DNA of 10,908 nucleotides from Bacillota bacterium (GTDB lineage Bacteria > Bacillota_C > Negativicutes > Sporomusales > Sporomusaceae): contig JAEZQV010000177.1 in assembly GCA_023441125.1 (NCBI GenBank), positions 1 through 10,908 of the forward strand, read 5' to 3'. A program made the translations under genes and the position numbers. This document shows, in pieces, positions 6,120-10,908 of this stretch (positions are counted from its first letter, which is position 1; each line of letters starts with the position of its first letter). The notes beneath the pieces are model-generated. The model ran no database searches. It had not been told where the DNA came from and saw only the letters and a program-made list of their open reading frames with translations.

Positions 6120-7007
6120 TTATGCTTGCAGTTCCCAATCAATATATATTTGACCTATTGCCTGATCAAGCGCCCTATGTACTAATACCGGCGCCGCCTT
6201 TTTCTTATATATGGCCGAAGCACGCTGGCCGAGTGTTGCACTGATTTCTGCAAATGCCGCCTCCACGCTTTTCTCTACCGCCGCAGGTGTCAGCTTAGCC
6301 CCCAATAAAACTTTTTCAGCGTTAGGCAGGCGAATAGGGTTCTGGGCTACTGAGCCGGCGGCAATCCGGCAATCCGTAACGGTATTGCTCCCGGCCGAAC
6401 ACCCCACTATCGCAGCCATACTAACGCGCGAAATTGCCAGGGCGTTACGCCGGCCAAGTTTAACAAAAGCACTGCCACAAGTTTCCGGCAAGGCAGCAAA
6501 GATAATCATTTTAATAAATTCGTCAGCTGCAAGCTTATTCTTGCCGATACCCAGGTAAAAATCCTTGAGCGGCATTTGCCTTTCACCACGCGTACTGGCT
6601 ATTGTCAATACAGCATCAAGCGCCATCAAAGCCGGAATCGTGTCTCCGGCCGGCGAAGCATTGGCTATGTTCCCCCCCACCGTGCCTGCATTGCGTATTT
6701 GCGGCGAACCGACAGAAGCAGCAGCTTGGGCAAGTAAAAACGCCTTTTCCCGAATCAAAGGGGCTTGTGCCAATTCAGTAAATGTAGTCATTGGCCCTAC
6801 CAGTATTTTACCGGTTTGTTCTTGTATTCCTTTCAGGTTTTGAACAAATTTTAAAGAAACTATGCATTCAGGATTAATCTTTTGTTCACGTAATTGAATA
6901 ACAACATCGGTACCGCCAGCAAGAATTTTAGCTCCATTTTTTCCCCTGGCTAGTATTTCAGCTAATTCCTTGGTGCTTTTAGGCGCATAATAATTCATCG
7001 AATTCAT
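6120..7007 (-). CDS. Molybdenum hydroxylase FAD-binding subunit (NdhF/XdhB type)
   Basis: The protein of about 295 residues is the usual length for the medium, FAD-binding subunit of xanthine-dehydrogenase-family enzymes. The FAD-binding motifs are KILAGGTDVV (27-36) and GSPQIRNAGTVGGNIANASPAGD (100-122), both essentially canonical. The second half is the CODH-type flavoprotein C-terminal domain (FVKLGRRNALAISRVSMAAIVG). It passes electrons from the Mo and 2Fe-2S centres to NAD(P) or another acceptor. I chose ATG 7007-7005, with AGAGG (7020-7016) 8 nt upstream, over ATG 7025. The 2Fe-2S and molybdopterin subunits normally beside it are missing from this operon segment. Its reductase, YqeB and XdhC neighbours suggest nicotinate dehydrogenase (NdhF-like), but xanthine or purine hydroxylase cannot be excluded from this subunit alone. 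Confidence 0.85.
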   Translation of the reverse strand: MNSMNYYAPKSTKELAEILARGKNGAKILAGGTDVVIQLREQKINPECIVSLKFVQNLKGIQEQTGKILVGPMTTFTELAQAPLIREKAFLLAQAAASVGSPQIRNAGTVGGNIANASPAGDTIPALMALDAVLTIASTRGERQMPLKDFYLGIGKNKLAADEFIKMIIFAALPETCGSAFVKLGRRNALAISRVSMAAIVGCSAGSNTVTDCRIAAGSVAQNPIRLPNAEKVLLGAKLTPAAVEKSVEAAFAEISATLGQRASAIYKKKAAPVLVHRALDQAIGQIYIDWELQA

Positions 7008-7095
7008 ACACGTTACCTCTTTCATTAAGCTTATAAGTCTTTTTCTCCCGCTTCAATAACAATCTATACGATATCCGCCTTTACCCGGTAATCAA

Positions 7096-7932
7096 TTACT
7101 CTCCCGCAAACAAGCTGTCAGCCATATCATTAAGCTGTTGCGCTGTGCTGCTCACTTGCTGCACGGCGCCCGCAACCTGCGTGGAAGCTTGGGCTATTTG
7201 CCCAATTACGTCATTTACATAGACTAGCTGTTCATACAAACTCCCACTGTCTTTTTGTAATTCCCGTAAAACACTGCCAATCTGTTTTGTTGAATCGGCG
7301 CTGTTTGCCGCTAGTTTTCTAATTTCTTCAGCAACAACGCCGAAGCCGCGACCGGCATCACCCACTCTGGCCGCCTCAATGGCGGCATTTAATCCTAATA
7401 AATTAGTCTGACTGGCTATATCCTTAATGAACGCAATTACTTGATCTGTTTCGCCAACACGCATTTGAGAATCCCTGGCCGTTTTCGAAAGCGTACAGCT
7501 AACTGCCGCTATTTCTTCTGATTGCGCCGAAATTTCCTGCGTGTTGCTAGCCAATACCTCAAGATTTTCCGCCAGCTTGCCGGCCATGTTCCTAATTACT
7601 TCTTCCCGTTCAACTGTCTGGGTAACGGCTATCGAACCAATAATTTCCCCGGTTTCCGCCTTTATGGGCATAGACATGCTGGTATAGGGAACACCATAAT
7701 GAGCCTTATCTACATGGCCAACTATGCGGCGTCCCTCGTGCACTGCCCGGTATATTCCGGTTCCGGGCAATATGTCATCACCCTGCCGGCACTTTAAATC
7801 GAGTTTTTGGGCAGGCAAATACAGGAGTATTTGTCCACAATCAGTAAGGGTAACACCAATTTGACCACCAAAAAGCTCATGAATTAACGGTAGTGATTGA
7901 ATATAACGATCCAGGTAGTTTTTTGCTGTCAT
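7096..7932 (-). CDS. Soluble methyl-accepting chemotaxis-type sensor
   Basis: This protein of about 278 residues has no signal peptide or membrane segment. Residues 1-105 form a compact sensor-like domain of mixed strands and helices ([18 protein letters not shown] start, ending [14 protein letters not shown]), perhaps PAS-like. Residues 110-278 form a coiled-coil signalling domain with the conserved MCP hairpin tip: [20 protein letters not shown], then [20 protein letters not shown] (170-208). The signalling helices are short compared with full-length receptors. It should sit in the cytoplasm and contact CheA/CheW encoded elsewhere, or act in another signalling role. ATG 7932-7930 was chosen because AGGAGAGG lies 5-8 nt upstream; GTG at 7938 overlaps that site. 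Placed between catabolic genes, it may report on the operon's substrate or an intracellular intermediate; that is inference. Confidence 0.85.
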   Translation of the reverse strand: MTAKNYLDRYIQSLPLIHELFGGQIGVTLTDCGQILLYLPAQKLDLKCRQGDDILPGTGIYRAVHEGRRIVGHVDKAHYGVPYTSMSMPIKAETGEIIGSIAVTQTVEREEVIRNMAGKLAENLEVLASNTQEISAQSEEIAAVSCTLSKTARDSQMRVGETDQVIAFIKDIASQTNLLGLNAAIEAARVGDAGRGFGVVAEEIRKLAANSADSTKQIGSVLRELQKDSGSLYEQLVYVNDVIGQIAQASTQVAGAVQQVSSTAQQLNDMADSLFAGE

Positions 7933-7988
7933 TTTCACCTCTCCTGAATTCTTATTTATAAAGGCTTATTATTGTTATCCAGCCCGGC

Positions 7989-8858
7989 TCACATCCTGGC
8001 AGCTTCCGGTTCATTCTGCAGATGTCCAGCGGGTTGGGCAAAATAATCAGGAATACATATTCCGCGATTATTGATAAAAATAGCTGCACCTTTAATTTTT
8101 CCTGCGTTAAACCATTCTTGTGCTTTTTGCCAACCGTTGTTTAAAGCGGCCTCAACAATTTCCGGCGGCAGCACGCCAACCTGAGCAACAACGTAATGAC
8201 CTTTTATGTCAGTATCCGGATCAATTGATTCTGCCAGTACCCTCTTAATATTAGGGTGAGGCGCATAGGTAGCGTTACCTAAGCTGGTTGCACAAGCATC
8301 GGCAAAAGCTGCGGAAGCTGCCGCAACTACGGCTGCCGTCGCTATTCCCTTGGTAAAACTGCGCCCGCCAAGCCCGCTTGTTGTAATTCCGCCGATGCCA
8401 TCGTGCGCGGTTATTGGTTTAACATGGGTAAAGGGTGCGCCAAGGGCCGGCGCCAGTCCCACTGTTACCCTTTCATTATCCAGTAACCGGATAGCTATAT
8501 CTCCGCCGTTATTTACTATTACTTTGGTAGCGCCCCGTCCAACCAGATAGTCGGCAACAAGATCAGCAAAGGAACCCGCAACTGCTGCCATTGGCGTGAG
8601 CGTTTTATCGCCAGATTCCCGGACGGCGGCCACCATTTTTTGTAATACTGACGGCAATCCGCTGATGTCACCGATTTTTTCTTGCGGCTGCGCTGCAATA
8701 TGTTTACATTTAGCTAATTCGTCAAGCAGCTTCATCGCCGCCCGGGCGGCCGCCCTTTGATATTCAATGAGCGGCTGTCCGTGGCAGCTGGCCTGGATAT
8801 TCATTTGTATCGGTCCATAATCCAATCTGGTCAGGTTGGAATTCAGCGTAGCTATCAT
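7989..8858 (-). CDS. UPF0280-family protein, ApbE-like (possible flavin transferase)
   Basis: This 289-residue soluble protein matches the uncharacterised UPF0280 family, which is related to ApbE (FAD:protein FMN transferase). ApbE-like features seen are: a helix with AGSFADLVADYLV (94-106), the strand-turn VNNGGDIAIRL (115-125), a Thr-Ser-Gly motif at 160-162, and AAFADACATSLGNA, where Asp187 and Thr191 match the magnesium-binding Asp/Thr of the ApbE ADAxAT motif. The ApbE His-x-x-Asp-Pro-x-Thr-Gly stretch is not seen, so activity may differ. Its ATG overlaps the stop of the reductase gene (ATGA, 8858-8855), a sign of translational coupling; GGAG lies 8 nt upstream. Because the reductase family carries covalent flavin, the tempting role is attachment of that flavin. 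The family match is good; the function is inferred. Confidence 0.8.
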   Translation of the reverse strand: MIATLNSNLTRLDYGPIQMNIQASCHGQPLIEYQRAAARAAMKLLDELAKCKHIAAQPQEKIGDISGLPSVLQKMVAAVRESGDKTLTPMAAVAGSFADLVADYLVGRGATKVIVNNGGDIAIRLLDNERVTVGLAPALGAPFTHVKPITAHDGIGGITTSGLGGRSFTKGIATAAVVAAASAAFADACATSLGNATYAPHPNIKRVLAESIDPDTDIKGHYVVAQVGVLPPEIVEAALNNGWQKAQEWFNAGKIKGAAIFINNRGICIPDYFAQPAGHLQNEPEAARM

Positions 8859-10363
8859 TTCTTTTGCTCCGCAATAACATCCTTCAGCGGGCGTATTTTT
8901 TCTATATGACCACCAATTCTTTGGTATGTTTCTTTGGTTAATGTGTATTCAACCGGAACAACGGTAGCCGGTGTAGCCACCCAGGTAAATGCTTTGGGAA
9001 CAACCTTTTCAACATCTACCATAAAATTAATTCCGCCGCCTGGCAAAATAAACGTCGGCGCCCCGCCAATGGTAAGTTTTACTTCGTTGGCGTGAACCGC
9101 CTGGGACAGCTTAATTGGATAATTGGTAACCCCGGCCCGGGCGCTGCCGCCTGTTCCCCCAACGTAAATGGCAGCCACGCTGGAATCTTCACAATTCGCA
9201 GCGATCAGGTCAACGGCCGCTTGGATATCAGCCGTCATAGCAATTTCTTTGACTGACCCGTCAGCTTGCACTTCCAAGAGGCCGGCTTTTTGACCGGTAG
9301 TTTCGGTAACAAGAATTTTCAGGCCTGGATGCGCGATCTGCCTGTCAACTGCTTTGACCGCCTGAACGGGAGTTTCAATATGTGTGCCACCCCAGCCGTG
9401 ACCTGGTTCACCAAAATAACGGCCGCGGGTACTCTTCCGCCCATTTACAATTACCCCGCTGAATTTCAGGCCAACTTCTTCACCGGCACGGTGTTCTGAC
9501 AGCAGGCCGATAACGTGATAGTCCAAGATAATTGCCTCATCCACAACTTTGGCTAACTGGCCGGCAAACATACCTACTGTCGCGCTGCCGCAGCCCACAC
9601 GCATTTTTTCTTCAGCGACACCGTCAATTACCGGAGCCTGTCCAACCTGCAGCTCAAGCTTGCTGCCTTTTTCGACCTGTAAGGTTACTCTTTCGCCGTT
9701 TGCTATTTGCACTATTGTTCTAGCCGCCATAAAACCGGCTCTGCCGCTGCTGAGAATATTCGCTCCGCCAATGGACAGCATTTTGGCCCCATATTCTTCA
9801 GTGTCAACCATGCCGACCACTTGACCCTCGCAGCGTACTTTAGCGCCTTCAGCACCAATATGCCGGTTACAGTCAATTTTTACCTTAATCCCGCTGTAGC
9901 TCAACGGGGCCTCGGTAACGACTGTCACAACTTCAACGCCTTCTACGGAATCTGCAACAATATACGGCGCAGGCTTGCAGCACGGATACTCGGTACCGGC
10001 ACCGACTGCAGTTATGAGCGGCCTGGCGGGAACTTCGGGATGCAAGTCGCCGGCATTGGGGTTGTTTATTACCAGTGGCCTGTTCCGGACAAGGCTGCCG
10101 TCAATATTGGTATAACGCCGGCAAGCGCCCTGAAACTCCGGCTTAATTTCGCACTCAACCGGACAGGAACGGCATGTGACTGTAGACGCCGAGGTCTCGC
10201 TGGCTTTGGTTACAGCTCCGGCCGGACAAACACGTACGCACACTCCGCAGCTTGCACACGAATCATAAATTTCTGCTATTTTATCGACAATTTTAATGGC
10301 GCCAACAGGACAGTTCTTAGCACAAATTCCACAGCCTTTACAAAGTTCTTTATCAACTAACAT
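8855..10363 (-). CDS. hnr: 6-hydroxynicotinate reductase-like iron-sulfur flavoprotein
   Basis: The protein of about 502 residues starts with a two-cluster ferredoxin domain: Cys8/11/14/18 followed by Pro, and Cys36/39/42/46 followed by Pro, each CxxCxxCxxxCP, fitting two 4Fe-4S clusters. A third group, Cys64/67/71/81, could hold a 2Fe-2S cluster. The remaining 420 residues form a large glycine-rich domain without an obvious Rossmann loop. Characterised Eubacterium barkeri 6-hydroxynicotinate reductase contains one 2Fe-2S, two 4Fe-4S and covalent flavin. It reduces 6-hydroxynicotinate to 1,4,5,6-tetrahydro-6-oxonicotinate. The size, cysteine sets and neighbours fit that enzyme; a related N-heterocycle reductase remains possible. 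I chose ATG 10363-10361, just before LVDKELCKGCG, with a G-rich site (10378-10373) 9 nt upstream. The upstream ATG at 10441 would make an intergenic hairpin part of the protein. Confidence 0.68.
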   Translation of the reverse strand: MLVDKELCKGCGICAKNCPVGAIKIVDKIAEIYDSCASCGVCVRVCPAGAVTKASETSASTVTCRSCPVECEIKPEFQGACRRYTNIDGSLVRNRPLVINNPNAGDLHPEVPARPLITAVGAGTEYPCCKPAPYIVADSVEGVEVVTVVTEAPLSYSGIKVKIDCNRHIGAEGAKVRCEGQVVGMVDTEEYGAKMLSIGGANILSSGRAGFMAARTIVQIANGERVTLQVEKGSKLELQVGQAPVIDGVAEEKMRVGCGSATVGMFAGQLAKVVDEAIILDYHVIGLLSEHRAGEEVGLKFSGVIVNGRKSTRGRYFGEPGHGWGGTHIETPVQAVKAVDRQIAHPGLKILVTETTGQKAGLLEVQADGSVKEIAMTADIQAAVDLIAANCEDSSVAAIYVGGTGGSARAGVTNYPIKLSQAVHANEVKLTIGGAPTFILPGGGINFMVDVEKVVPKAFTWVATPATVVPVEYTLTKETYQRIGGHIEKIRPLKDVIAEQKK

Positions 10364-10411
10364 AATGGCAGGCCCCCCTAATCCACTTTGTAATTCCAAA
10401 TGTTGCCTATA

Positions 10412-10443
10412 GCTTGGGCAGAGGCTACTGTCTCCGCCCAAGC
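10412..10443. other. Intergenic hairpin between transporter and reductase genes
   Basis: GCTTGGGC (10412-10419) pairs with GCCCAAGC (10436-10443). After one mismatch, GAG-G-C (10421-10425) pairs with the segment 10430-10434, including one G-T wobble, leaving a 4-nt loop. It lies 13 nt after the MFS stop codon. No T-run follows on the minus strand, so it looks more like an mRNA processing or stabilising structure, or a leaky terminator that lowers expression of the downstream catabolic genes, than a full stop. Confidence 0.5.
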
Positions 10444-10456
10444 ATGTACGCTTTTA

Positions 10457-10908
10457 TTAACAGGATTTGGCTTGCTGTTCCGGTGCTTCCAACGATTTGT
10501 TCATGGTCTCTTCGCCCAAGACCAATACATTCAAAGCAATGAAGACTAATACACCGGCAAACATCGCAAATACGAGTGAAAATTTATCGGGACCGGTAAA
10601 CATAGCGCCAACGATTATCGGCGCCAGCATACCGCCAATACGGCCAAAGGCTCCTGCCCAGCCGCTGCCGGAAGCTCTTGCTTCGGTCGGATACAGTTCC
10701 GGTGTGTAAGTATACATTAAGCCCCAGGCGCCAAGGTTAAAGAAGGACATCAAACAACCCCAGATCAGAACCTCGGTCCAGGATGCTGCCGTTCCAAACA
10801 TATAGGCGGTGCCGGCGCACAGGATAAGGAAAGCAGATATGGTCGGCTTACGGCCAATTTTATCTACAAGCGCTGCCGCTGTAAAATACCCTGGAATTTG
10901 CGCCAAGG
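10457..10908 (-). CDS. MFS transporter, NiaP/sugar-porter-like, 5'-truncated
   Basis: Only the last 149-150 residues are in the window; the reading frame continues past base 10908, so any apparent start near 10906 is not real. The visible part begins at the loop between helices 8 and 9 (LVDKIGRKPTISAF, the D-x-x-G-R-K motif of major facilitator proteins) and contains the last four helices. The stretch YTPELYPTEARASGSGWA followed by FGRIGGMLAPIIVG is typical of the aromatic-acid/niacin branch related to NiaP. This suits uptake of nicotinate or another aromatic acid, in keeping with the reductase and hydroxylase genes downstream. A hydrophilic tail ends in KSC. It is the most upstream visible member of the minus-strand operon. 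Family assignment is firm; the substrate is inferred from context. Confidence 0.8.
   Translation of the reverse strand, partial: LAQIPGYFTAAALVDKIGRKPTISAFLILCAGTAYMFGTAASWTEVLIWGCLMSFFNLGAWGLMYTYTPELYPTEARASGSGWAGAFGRIGGMLAPIIVGAMFTGPDKFSLVFAMFAGVLVFIALNVLVLGEETMNKSLEAPEQQAKSC

Noticed and set aside
6088..6138. 17-residue extension of the YqeB-like protein overlapping the FAD-subunit gene
   Set aside because: The family begins with the glycine-rich strand directly after Met at 6087, which has its own AAGGGG at 7 nt spacing.
9707..10360. 217-codon open frame on + opposite the reductase gene
   Set aside because: It lies entirely antisense to a gene with clear cysteine motifs and conserved layout; its translation shows no domain and it is explained by codon bias of the opposite strand.
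10364..10441. 26-residue N-terminal extension of the reductase from ATG 10441
   Set aside because: The region contains an intergenic hairpin and lacks a good ribosome binding site; the ferredoxin domain begins naturally right after ATG 10363.

Overview
The window looks like chromosomal DNA from an anaerobic, low-to-mid-GC Bacillota. My best guess is a sporomusid or clostridial relative. This is inferred from strong AGGAGG-type ribosome binding sites, GTG and TTG starts, a ferredoxin-type iron-sulfur flavoenzyme, and selenium-dependent molybdenum hydroxylase accessory genes. No RNA gene, CRISPR array or intact mobile element was recognised.

Left part (1-4207) is a patchwork of loosely related genes. 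A 5'-truncated berberine-bridge-type FAD oxidase lies on +. A convergent EamA/DMT exporter and a small HD-domain protein lie on -, and a second DMT transporter lies on +. The gaps between them hold debris: a fragment matching the C-terminus of an AraC regulator (2104-2160, -), a fragment resembling the C-terminus of a LysR regulator (3889-4026, +), and four copies of a short repeat carrying a CCGTCCCC or CTGTCCCC core. Two of those copies are near-identical and flank a 152-nt hairpin-bearing segment. The gaps also hold several hairpins, one clear intrinsic terminator, and a palindromic operator-like site upstream of the first exporter.

Right part (4208-10908) is one run of eight genes on the - strand, apparently an operon, read from right to left: an NiaP-like MFS transporter (5' end outside the window), a 6-hydroxynicotinate-reductase-like iron-sulfur flavoprotein, a UPF0280/ApbE-like protein overlapping it by 4 nt, a soluble chemoreceptor-like protein, a molybdenum hydroxylase FAD subunit, a YqeB-family selenium-dependent hydroxylase maturation protein, and two XdhC-family proteins.

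Together these fit the first steps of anaerobic nicotinate (or related N-heterocycle) breakdown: uptake, hydroxylation by a selenium-containing molybdenum hydroxylase, then ferredoxin-dependent ring reduction. In Eubacterium barkeri, nicotinate dehydrogenase carries non-selenocysteine selenium, and 6-hydroxynicotinate reductase carries a covalent flavin, one 2Fe-2S and two 4Fe-4S clusters. The reductase here has three matching cysteine sets, and its translationally coupled neighbour is related to ApbE flavin transferases. That pairing is the most interesting hypothesis in the window. The hydroxylase's 2Fe-2S and molybdopterin subunits, enamidase and later pathway enzymes are not in the window, so the substrate remains an inference.
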